Shown piece by piece: positions 35,101 to 45,075 of a stretch of DNA of 64,000 nt. A program made the position numbers and the translations under genes. The notes beneath the pieces are model-generated. The model saw only the letters and a program-made list of their open reading frames with translations, had not been told where the DNA came from and made no database searches. Location: contig VWND01000067.1 in the NCBI GenBank assembly GCA_009599575.1, positions 1,054,001 through 1,118,000 on the forward strand, given 5' to 3'. Source of the stretch: Blumeriella jaapii. Taxonomy: Eukaryota; Ascomycota; Leotiomycetes; Helotiales; Drepanopezizaceae. Every line of letters begins with the position of its first letter. The stretch's first letter is position 1.

Positions 35101-36310
35101 TAAGATTATTTTACAAATAAATTTTAACAATCTTAAGCTTTGAAATCGATATTTTATATAAAACAGTATATTTCAGCTTTTTTTTATTTATAATAAGCTC
35201 GATCTTATAATCGTAGGGCCGGTAAAAAACTAGCTTATTACTGGCGGCTTTAGAAAATACGTGTTCGAGGTTTTTGTATTCCGAAGAAAAGGATTCGAAA
35301 AAAAATTTATTCGAAATTAGCTTTGCTAAGCTAATTAAAATGATCGAAATCGATATTTCGTTAGTTTTGAAACGTTCGACAAAACTGTGAAATTTGGTTT
35401 TTAAAAAAATATTATACGTAAAATCGTTTAATATTCTGTCGATTTTATATAAAAAAGTTGAAAACATTTTAATTGCTTTTTTTAAAAAAAATCAGCTTAA
35501 AAGCGTATATAATAATTTGGCAGATAGAAATTAAATAAGCAATAAATTGGAAAATTCGTTTTCGAATTAATCGTTTAAAAAGTTTAAAAACAAATTTGTT
35601 TAAATTATCGATTATATTAAACTAAAAAGCTATCGCGGCGAAAGCTTTTTTTCGGTATTTAATAAAATTGTTTTTCGTAAAACGAAAAGGCTGTTTTGAC
35701 AAAAAGAAAAAAAAAAAAATAATAAAAAAGAAATCGGCAGCTTGGGAAAACGGTGGTATGATTTCTTATATTATTTTATTAGCGTCGCTATCGAAATTAG
35801 CACCGCGAATGAAATTCGATTTTTTCGCGCTTCGCATAGCGTCGTAGATCTGTTATAATTAATTAAGGTTTTTGTTACGTTTTATAACGTCGTTTTAATA
35901 GCGAAATTGAATTTTTCGGAAATGCAAATAAAAGATTTTAATACAACGAGCGTAAAAGGCTGTAAGAAAATAAAACTTCGGCCAATAGAGCTTGCGTTTA
36001 TTACAATTTAGTAAAATTTAGTATTCGGCTAATCAAGCTTTTTTTAAAATTATATTATAATTTCCGAGGTTTATAATTAAAAAAAAAATAAACGATTTAT
36101 TCGATTGTTAATAATGAAATTGAAAGGCGTAAAATATATAATTAAATAGCCACGAGTTTTATTATATTTTTTTACAAAAAAAAAAGCCGGGAAAAATTAA
36201 ATTAAAAGTTAAAACAAAAAAATTTGATCAGCGCCGAATCGATTAACGCATAACCGTTCGCTTTAAAATCGGCGAGCGCTTTTATTTTATATAAAAAGTT
36301 ATTTTTAATA
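32170..36310 (-). pseudogene. R1 pol
   Basis: Gypsy Gag-Pol enzymes, order from right to left: protease region near 36240-36310, the lead-in to RT near 35111-35467 (KNLEHVFSKAAS, RPYDYKIELI, LYKISISKLKI), RT and RNase H around 34150-35060, integrase about 32900-33800, then near 32403-32684 the post-integrase segment (MRLFPISRPFRKLDNF, KLKYKIEKLIAYRMQ). Stops are frequent and RIP-like. The arrangement is the same as F1, so the two copies can be used to reconstruct nesting and mutation history. Confidence 0.82.
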
Positions 36311-36399
36311 AGTATATCGGAAATTGTTAATAATTCGCTATTAAAAAATTTCCGAATATTAAAATAACGCATATCGCGTAATACGCTTAAAAAAAAAGC

Positions 36400-37560
36400 T
36401 TTGCTTAAATTTAAGCGTTTTCTCGATTGGCGGAAAAGCTTTTAATTTTCTCGTATGCGTTTTAAAAGTCGTTTGGAAAAGGATTTTCGGTTTTATTATT
36501 ATTATCGAAGGGCGAATTTCCGGCCGGATCGATTTCGTTTACATTTATTAACCTAGAAAAGCTTTTAAATGAAACCGAAGGTCGGCTCGTAAAAGATCGT
36601 GCAAACTGGCTTTTTTAAATTTTCTAATAGTATAAAATAAAAAACGAGCGCTGTCGTTGGTTCGATCGAAAAAGAAAAACGCTAAAAAGGGCGTTTTGGC
36701 GTAGAAAAAAAAAAAAAAAAAAAAATAGCAGAGAGCTGAAAAAAAGCTTATGAAATATTTAAACGATTTTCGTACGTACGATTTAATTCGTAATACGCTT
36801 TGGTTAAGAATTTATTATTTTAATAAATAATTAATTTAATTAAAAAGCGATTTGCGTATAAAATTCGTTTAGCTAATTGATTTTGTTTTTTTTAACGGAC
36901 GGCGGTAAGCTAATTTTTGAAAATCGTTATACGAGCTTATTTCAAATGCAGCTTTTCTCGTAAACGCTTTGGTATTTTATCGCGAAAAGCGTTTCGAAGC
37001 TGTTTGTTAATTCGTATTTAAGCGTTCGCTGCGAAAATGGAAAATCGCAGGTAAAATCGCTAAAAGTCGTTGTGCGTATTTATTATAAGTATCTTAAATT
37101 CGTTTTCCGCTTTTTAAACGTCGGAAAAATCGGCTAGAAAATCGGCGATTTTTTTTATTAATTTTTCGGAAAGTATAAAATCGGAACGGTTTAAAATACG
37201 CGAAATAAAAAACTTTTTTGCTACGCTTTCGGTTTAATCGAATATATAATTTTTGCGAAATCGATCGCTAGCGAAATAATCGTAGTAAAATTCGAAATTA
37301 CCGAGAATTTTAATTTTTTAATAACGTGTTTTGTAATTTTTATTATTATTTAATTTAAATTTAAGATTCGGAACGCGTTTTATACGAATTAATCGAAAGT
37401 TAGCAAATAAATGGGAATTATAGCGTTCAAAAGGCGCGCTAAAGTTTTGGCCGTCAAAAGAAAATCCAAAAAAAGTTCGCGAAAAGCGTAGAAATTGGTT
37501 TGCATCGTTTATCAATTAAAATAAAACGTTGCGAAAAAAAAAAAGCAGCAGATTCGCGAT
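36400..37560 (-). pseudogene. R1 gag
   Basis: Minus-strand gag. The N-terminal part near 37320-37510 reads FLRFSRTFFGFSFDGQNFSA, NSHLFANFRLI and similar capsid sequence; the C-terminal part near 36480-36700 is an Asn/Asp/Glu-rich tail. RIP stops are present throughout. Confidence 0.65.
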
Positions 37561-38034
37561 TGGCAGAAATACGTTCGATAGATTTTACCAAACGTTTAAA
37601 TTATAAAGTTTTTCGCAATCGTATAATTTTTAAAAATTATCGTTTACGCTTTTGTGCTTTTTTTAATTGATTTTGCAAAAATCTTAATTAAACGTTTTCA
37701 GTGCTAAGCTGCAAGAAAAAAATAGCAGGCGAAATAGTTAGCGTTCTGCTTTTTTTTTTTTTTTTTTTTTTTTTTCTCGGAGGAAAAACTGTTTTTCAAA
37801 AAAAAAAGTTTCTGGGAAAGGCTGCTTTTTCGCTGATTAAAAGAAAAGCTAAAATGTAATAGCAGAAACTGAAAAGCTTTACTAAAGGAAGAATCGTTGA
37901 ACAGAAGCTATTTTTCGCAAAATGCGGAAATAAGCCTTTTTACGACCGGTCGATCACTTTGGTATAATCCGTAAAAAATTCGAAAGGAAAAATAGTTTAC
38001 GCCGTCGCTAACGTAAAAAAAGAGTTATTAATAA

Positions 38035-38302
38035 TATAACGATTTAATTAATCGAAGGGCTAAAAGATTAATTAATTGGTCGCCGTGTTTATATAATATA
38101 AAAAACGAGCTTTTGATTTTGTAACAAAAATATTCACTTAGAATCAACAACTGCAAAAAGCAGAGATTGCTAAAAAAAAAAAGCTTTATATATATAAATA
38201 GTTTCCATAGTTAATAAAAGACCCACCAGGAGACCAGGGAGCTTGCAGCTACACGCAGTTGCTGGGGTGACACGAGAGGTGGCAAAAGAATGAGTCGTCA
38301 CA
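38035..38302 (-). repeat. R1 5' LTR
   Basis: 268 bp. The inner edge is RIPed (TATAACGATTTAATTAATCG); the outer edge is intact (GTTGCTGGGGTGACACGAG, GAGTCGTCACA). Confidence 0.92.
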
Positions 38303-38818
38303 GAAGGCCTCGTATCGTTTTCGCTAGCCTTCGTATATAAAAAGCGAGCTTTCTAATTTTAATAGCCCGTTTACATACGTATCTTTTAAACGACAATTTA
38401 CGATCAAACCAAACTTTTAGCTATTATAAAGCCGTTGTTTTTTTCGTTTTTCAAAAGTCGTAATTAATTTGATCGTATTATCTTCGTTTATAACGCAAAA
38501 AAGAGCGTGATCGTGTTTTTTCTTAATAATATAAAACATTTTTTATTTCTTTGGCGCGAAAAAAACTTTGTTATCGTTGTTTTAGCGCAAAATTGACTTA
38601 ACGTTTTCGGATAATAGTTGCACGTTCGTATTCAACGAATTAAACACCCGATAAAAGCAGATATCATTAGCATACCCGAATCGAAGTTCCGGGTCCTGTG
38701 CCATCAGCTCTGCGAAATAAAGCATGTACAGAATTGGCGAGAAAGGCGAGCCTTGGGGGGTCCCACACTTGACGTCGTAAAACTATGTAGTGGCCTGTTC
38801 CAGTCTCACCCGCAGGTA
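38303..38818 (-). pseudogene. Tad1-like LINE L1, reverse transcriptase (5'-truncated)
   Basis: Minus-strand RT palm of a non-LTR retrotransposon. From the right: YYLRVRLEQATT, a stop, FYDVKCGTPQGSPFSPILYM (near 38707-38780), then AQDPELRFGYANDICFYR (near 38650-38705), where the family has YADD; the first catalytic Asp is Asn (GAC/GAT to AAT). NSLNTNVQLLSENVKSIL and KVFFAPKK follow toward 38500. Homology ends at about 38818, so the LINE is 5'-truncated, common for this class. Mutation load rises from right to left. Confidence 0.9.
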
Positions 38819-40737
38819 ATAGTGTTATTAATATTAATATAGACAAGCGCGCAATAATAATTGTTGCTGTTGTCGTAGAGGTGCGAATGTGTGGCTGGGG
38901 GGGTGGCTGAGAAGGAGGTAGGAGATGGTAAAGGATGATGGTGATGGTGACGTAAAATGACGTGGCGTGGTCTGTCCGCGCCCCACTGCTTTTGTGACAC
39001 AATCCCCGCATCCAATAGAAAAGATTCGTTAAATCTTCTGGCCCCCGCTTATATTTCCACGTATTGTACCGCAAGCATTATTTCCGGGATAACTGTGATC
39101 AGAAGGCTGTCATTTTAGGGTCACGTGATATAATGCTTCGGTTATGGGATAGCGCTCGCTTTCGGGAAGTAAATGCTTAGGTGATCGACTATTATGCACG
39201 GCCATATCAGATGATCTGAACAACGCTTGCTTATATGACGTCGACTGGACTCATTTCCATTCATAGCACGACCTAGTTACGTTGACGCTGGGCTTCTCCG
39301 CACACTATGTGTTTTGTGCGCAATGTATAGCATCACAAATGCGAAGCGAAATCCATTTATCAGATTGGATCGAATAAAGAAAGAAATTCCCTGCCATCGG
39401 ACTTTTACGTAGACGCGATCACGTGTATAAGCCTTTTCGGAATTCAGGTGTGTAAACTAAAGGCTCGACTATTATACATACGAACCCATTAGTTATCCAC
39501 CAGTATCACCTACCCATTTTCACCTCACGTATCTAATCGTGCAATACGAAAAAATTTCGGTGGATGCTCCAAGCATATCCCACCCGATCGCCGCTGGCTA
39601 GATTGCGCAGAGCGGTCTAGGCAGGCAAAACATTGATTTTCACCCGCGCCTGCGCCCGCGTTCATCACCACCATCGCACTTTCCTTCGTTCAAACATCAT
39701 CACACCGTCCGCACGTCATCGCTCGGCACACAAACACACAATTTCTAAATCCCTTTATCAATTCAATTCCCAACTTTTGAAGTCAGCCTTCGAGTGTGTA
39801 TCGCTTTCTAGATCACCTCTGACATAGGGCCCGACGTAGCCAATGGACTAACGGAGTATGATCCCGCCAACGGTTTAAATGACGTCGGAGACTGACCCGG
39901 TGGAGCATGCATCTCGCTGGTATTGAGGGCCCTTCGGGGAGCAGGGGCGCAGGCGACAGGATTAGTCCATCGTTTGCTTAAAATCGCGGGTCTTGAACCG
40001 TTACGCCTCCATAGTCTACACTTGTTTGCGCGTGGGATCAGTTTCGATGGCTGGGGGCGAAAGCAGTTATGGCTTAGTATCCGACAACGCTGTCTTACCG
40101 TTCCTGTCCTATCTCCACCGCTTACAAAATAGACTATGGTTAGGTCTAGGCCTGATTGTTTTATGATTGCGATTTTTGGTTGTTAATCTTTTTGGCGGTT
40201 TTTTTTTTTGGAACCTGTGACTGACTGCAGGCAGCGTTAATCGGGCAAGACCGAATTATTGATTGGGCCTGGTGCAAGAAAGGTGCGACCTCCATTTTAC
40301 ATCTACCTCAGCCCTACGTCTACTTTAGCCCAGCCCAGCATCCGATATCCCTGCACATCTGTTATCCACCATCCATTATTATTATATTGTTTCCTTGCTT
40401 CTGTGTCTGCGCTTCCTGCCTGCAATTTTGTAAAGTTCAATAGCAGGGAAAGCTAATAAATGGAATCGCTAGGCTGATTACTAGACTGAATTCTATTTCA
40501 GTGTTTTCCTTTGCTGTCTGGCCTATGTACATTCTGGTGTATAGGACCCTGGGTACAATATAACCCATAGGATATCCCCGAATGGTCTGCGGGGATCGGG
40601 CGAAGGTGTTTCCGATCCGAGTCACCTGACCGTTGTTTTGACTTATCAGCTGACTTGACTCCTGACATTTTTCTACGCCTATCCTTTTTTCGTTTCACCA
40701 AACTCTGCCGCTCCGTGGCCGCTTGCTCTGCCCTTTG
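38819..40737. other. Un-RIPed island of ordinary composition, no gene recognised
   Basis: About 1.9 kb with balanced base composition between LINE L1 and Gypsy F2. The longest open frames (60-135 codons, several overlapping on both strands) have no recognisable domain and look like chance frames. A pyrimidine-rich stretch at 39645-39810 with CACCACCATCGC, CATCATCACACC and ACACAAACACACAA runs resembles a fungal promoter or 5' leader. It may be single-copy host DNA or the edge of an unknown element. No tRNA-like fold was found. Confidence 0.6.
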
Positions 40738-41006
40738 TGTAACGATTTACTCTTTAGCCACCTCTCGTGTCACCCTAGCAACTAGGTATAGCTGCAAGCT
40801 TCCTGGTCTCCTGGTGGGTCTCCTATCAACTATAAAAACTATTTATATATGTAAAACTTTTTTTTTTTAGCAACCTCTGCTTTTTGCAATTGTTAATTTT
40901 AAATATATATTTTTATTACAAAACCAAAACGCTCGTTTTTCATATGATATAAACTCGGCGACCAGTTAATTTATCTTTCAGCCCTTCGATTAATTAAATC
41001 GTTATA
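40738..41006 (+). repeat. F2 5' LTR
   Basis: 269 bp, TGTAACGATTTACTC...AAATCGTTATA, matching the F1 5' LTR along its length. It includes CCACCTCTCGTGTCACCC and GTATAGCTGCAAGCTTCC. Confidence 0.92.
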
Positions 41007-41586
41007 TTATTAACACCTTTTTTTCTACGCTAGCGACGGCGTAATACTATTTTCCCTCTCGAATTTCTTACGAATTATATTAAAATGATCGACCGGTCGT
41101 AAAAAAGCTTTTTTCCGCATTTTGCGAAAAATAGCTTTTGTTTAACGATTTTTCTCAGCAAAGCTTTTCAGCTTTTGCTATAACACTTTAACCTTTTTTT
41201 TAATCAGCGAAAAAGCAGCCTTTCCCAAAAGCTTTTTTGTTTGAAAAACAATTCTCCCTCCGAAAAAAGGAAAAACAAAAAAAAAGCAAAGCGCCAACCA
41301 CTTCGCCTGCTTTTTCCTCGCAGCCTAGCGCTAAAAGCGTTTAGTTAAAACTTTTGCAAAATTACTTAAAAAAAGCGCAAAAGCGTAAATAATAATTCTT
41401 TGAAATTATACGATTACGACAAACTGTTTAATTAAAACGTTTGATAAAATTTATCGAACGTGCTTCTGCCAGTCGCGAATTTACAATTTCTTTTTTTCGC
41501 AACGTTTATTTTAACCAACAAACCCTGTAAATCAACTTCTACGTTTTTCGCAAATTCTTTTTGAATTTCCTTTTAACGGCCAAAAC
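40738..41586 (+). mobile_element. Ty3/Gypsy main family, 5' fragment F2
   Basis: A 5' LTR (40738-41006) and 580 bp of leader/internal sequence collinear with F1 15280-15860, cut at 41586 by the inverted insertion of R2. The rest of F2 is not found on the far side of R2. The outer LTR start (TGTAACGATTTACTC) is intact, the inner end RIPed. Confidence 0.88.
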
Positions 41587-41645
41587 TGTGACGATCTAAT
41601 CAGTCGGAGGGCTGAAAGATCAGTCAACTGGTCGCCGTGTTCATA

Positions 41646-43010
41646 CAATACGTAGACACATGAAGTTGCGCGTCGGCCCCCGACCGCGACTTTTCGCGTT
41701 TACAACAAACACACCTCTTTTTCGCAATTACACTACTATGCCACGAACAGCCGAAACGTTTCGCCAGCCCTTTAAGCACCTTTCTTAAAAGGCTAGAAAT
41801 CGTATTATTAGCGCTAAAAAATATAAAGTTTCTTATACTTGGCTTGCGAAATCGGAAAAGTACAGCCCATCCACCGCGCGTTACACGGTCAAAAACGCGT
41901 CTTTACAACCCGACGGTAAATCACAACCTCGAGGACGCCCGCCTTTTCTTATTACGAAACGCGATAAAAAAGCTATTTTCAAAGCAATTGCCCGTACGCC
42001 AAAGATTACAGCGGCCCAATTACGCTCTTTTACCGTTCCGCACGTTTCGAAAAAAACGATATATCGATTTTTAAAAAAATCCGGTATACAAAAATAGCGC
42101 TGTCGAAAACGATCTGTTTTGACCGACGAACGCGCTGCCGCGCGATTGCAATAAGCACTTTTTTACGATAATAAACCACTTTCTTATTAGCGTCGCTGGC
42201 GCTGATCTGACGAATGTTCAATTAAACGTAGAAAAAAAAGTCGTTGAGAATTTGTTTATCGAGCGAAAAGTTAATATTTCTATCGATTTATATTTCTTAT
42301 TACTAACGCAATTTAATAACTAAAGGCTTACAACTTTAGGCAGTTCAAAAAAAGCCTACTAAATCGATCGACTATATTTTGGGCTGCATTCGGCTAAGGA
42401 ATTCGAACAAATTTGATCGTAATACGCGGAAATCCAAATGCGACTCGTAAAAGCGTTACAGCCGCCAAATATCTCGAAGTTCTCGAAAAACACCTTCTTA
42501 CGATTCTTCACGACGACAGTATTTTTATGCAAAATAACGCTCCGATTCATAAAACGCGTTTTATTCAGGAATAGTTTCGTAATATAAATATTAAATTAGT
42601 AAATTGGCCGCCTTATTCGCCGGATCTTAATCCGATTGAAAATCTATGAAAAATGCTAAAAGCTAAAATAATTAAACTTAAACCTGAATTAATCGCTATA
42701 AAAAATAACAATATAACTCAGCGTTTATTAATCAGTACTGCACAAAGGGCGTGGAAGCTTTTGAAAAACCAGTTATTAAATAAACTGGCGAAAGAAATGC
42801 AAAAGCGGATAAACGCTATTAAAGCTGCAAATAAATGGTATACCAAATACTGATTGAAATCGAATATTCTTTCGATTTTCAGCTTTCATTTAAGCTATTT
42901 GTATTTAAAATCGATTAATTATTAATGGAGTTATAAAATTGTAAAAGTAGTAGAATTTTGTTGGGGTACGGACTATTTACTGACGCGCAACTTCATGTGT
43001 CTACCCACTG
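41646..43010 (+). mobile_element. Tc1/mariner-type DNA transposon
   Basis: 1,365 bp flanked by TA (41644-41645 and 43011-43012). Terminal inverted repeats of about 29 bp begin CAATACGTAGAC on the left and CAGTGGGTAGAC on the right (read inward); the left one is altered at three of the first six outer positions. CAGTG is a common Tc1/mariner start. It carries one transposase frame on the plus strand. It inserted in the R2 LTR and is less RIPed than R2. Confidence 0.93.
41738..42853 (+). pseudogene. Tc1/mariner transposase, RIP-inactivated (DD34E type)
   Basis: DDE transposase, 371 codons including about a dozen stops. The HTH region contains PRGRPPFLITKRDKKAIF (near 41931) and ITAAQLRSFTVPHVSKKTIY (near 42006-42065). 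The catalytic triad: WSDECSI near 42205 (first Asp, possible frame disturbance), FMQNNAPIHKT near 42524 where the second Asp codon is AAT (42533-42535) instead of GAT/GAC, and WPPYSPDLNPIEN (near 42606-42645) with the third residue Glu. There are 34 residues between the second and third positions. Start MPRTAETF at 41738; stop TGA 42851-42853. Confidence 0.9.
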
Positions 43011-45075
43011 TATAGTATAAGAAACGAGCCTTTGGTTCTGTAACAAAAATATTTACTTAGAATCAACAATTGCAAAAAACAGAAATTGCTAAAAAAAAAA
43101 GCCTTATATATATAAATAGTTTTTGTAATTGATAAAAAACCCATTAGAAAACCAAGAAACTTGCAACTATGCGTAATTGCTGGAATAACACAAAAGGCAA
43201 AAACAATAAGTCGTTATATTATCCCTCTGTCCGAAAAAAGCGCGCCCTCGAGCTTTTATCCATTGGTACGTCGCTATTAAAATAATCGTACGAATCCAAA
43301 CCTTCGGAATACGCTTTCAGCCAGTTTATAAGTTTTGCAGAAGAACCGGGAAGCTTTTTATACGCTAAATTAAAGTCGCGCATTTTCAGAAAAACGTATA
43401 CAAAATTAAACGCGGGGTACTACGTGAAATTTTTATTCAAGCCTATTTAAGAAACTTTATATTAAAAGATTTTCCGCTGTATTCGACAGGCGATTAATTT
43501 TTCAATTTCGTATTTAAGCTTACCAGTTAAATTAATAAGTTTAAAAATTAAATTAATTTGATTTGAAAGCGCGTCGTCAGCTGCTTTACGCAATCGATTA
43601 GCGTGGAAAACTGAATGTACGTTTATAATACTAAAAAGGTTTGGCTTAAAAGCGTTGTCGAAAATTTTGGCTACAATTTTAAAAGGGCCGTTTGTAAAAT
43701 TATCGAGCCTGCGAAAAGGCCGGAAGATCTGAAATAAACGCATATCGAGCCATACGTAGTCGCCAACGTCAAAATCGATCGCGCGGCGAAACTTATTCGC
43801 ATTTTTTTTTTATTTTATCGTAGGCTTGTTAAAAATGCGATTTGGCGAGGTTTTAAGCGTCGTAATAACGGCGAGCGTACGCACGAGCTTCGTCTGCGTT
43901 TAATTTGTATAAAAAAAAAAAATTTTCGAGCTTCCAGTTTTAATTAATATAAAAAGCGTAATCGTATATAATTTCAAAAAGTAAAAGGCCATCGAAACTC
44001 TCGTAAAAGAAAATTATTTAGGCGAAATTTATTATCAAGAAAAATTAGCTTTAATCGTTTCAATAAAAATTTACGAAAAATCGAAAGCGTTTTTGCAAAT
44101 ATTTATTATAAATCTCGGTCTGACCGTCGGTTTCGAAATAAGCGGCTATCGAAAGCTTTAGTTACGTACCGAAAATCTTATTTAATTTAAACCAAAAAAT
44201 AAATTAATATTAAAGGCTACGATCGTTAATAATACTTTTTAAAAGGTCAAAATACTTATATACGTGGAATATATACAATTTAGCGAAGCTTCGAGCGTCG
44301 ATATTTTTATAATAAAAACTCGAAATAGCCTGGTTAAAATAACTATTTATTATTACGAATACGTTCTCGTAACCGTATTTGTTTTTATTAAAATTGTAAA
44401 AGTCTATTATGACGTACTTCTAAAAATGATTAAAAACAAAAAAAAGCCGAAAAAAACCGGAACGCTTATTTTTTAAACCAAAACTTTTTCGATAAGCGTA
44501 GCAGTTGCGATAATATTATTTTACGAAAGCTATTATATTTCGCTAATAATATTAATCCGAAAACAATTGCGTAGTTTTACGAACGATAAAATAAGCGATA
44601 AAAATCTGGTCGTATATTTTTCGTATAAAAGCCAAACGCAAATAATCGACGTTTGAGACTATCAAACGACCGTAATATAACAGCAGGTCGCGTTTAAGTA
44701 TATACGAAGTATTATTATCGTCGTTTTCTTTCGTAGGGTTTCGTGCAGCTTCCTTTCGGAAGGCCATCAGGCTGCTAGCTATGCGATTAGCGTAGAAAAT
44801 TTAACTAACGATACGAAATACGAAAGAAAAATCAGCTATTTCAACGATAAAAACAGCTGTTTCGAAAGCCGTAGAAAATCGAAGTTTTTTAGTTAAAAGG
44901 CGGTAATTAATCTGATCGGCTTGGAAAAAAATTTGCAAACGCTAAATGCGTTTAAAAAAGTTTTAATAATCGAATTCGCTCGTACGACGTATTAATACGT
45001 CAGCTAAAAAACTGTATTTATTTAATTTGTATATAATAAAAAAATTATAATCGGCGAAAAACTCGGCCTAGCGTG

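Larger units (their letters stand above)
31892..38302 (-). mobile_element. Full-length Ty3/Gypsy R1 (main family)
   Basis: 6,411 bp with 268-bp LTRs at 31892-32159 (3') and 38035-38302 (5'), flanked by GAAGG at 31887-31891 and 38303-38307. It is on the minus strand, collinear with F1, with no nested element inside. It inserted in the RT domain region of LINE L1, only 413 bp of LINE sequence away from F1 but in the opposite orientation. It is heavily RIPed inside, with preserved outer LTR edges. Confidence 0.96.
41587..43219 (-). repeat. R2 3' LTR, split by a transposon
   Basis: LTR halves 41587-41645 and 43011-43219. The outer edge TGTGACGATCTAATCAGTCG is intact, and the inner edge ends GTCGTTATA. 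Removing 41646-43010 and one TA restores an LTR collinear with R1 31892-32159 (TCATA joined to TAGTATAAGAAACG). Confidence 0.9.

Noticed and set aside
38618..39074. Open frames of 69-135 codons on both strands near 38.6-39.1 kb
   Set aside because: The LINE reverse transcriptase frame on the minus strand explains 38640-38818; the others are shadows or chance frames in balanced-composition DNA.
39990..40015. A GGTTCAAGACC-like T-arm on the minus strand, possible tRNA
   Set aside because: The stem bases do not pair beyond two positions and no acceptor or anticodon arm fits.
40437..40870. Four overlapping frames of 62-71 codons
   Set aside because: They overlap on both strands, have no recognisable motif and some run into the F2 LTR.
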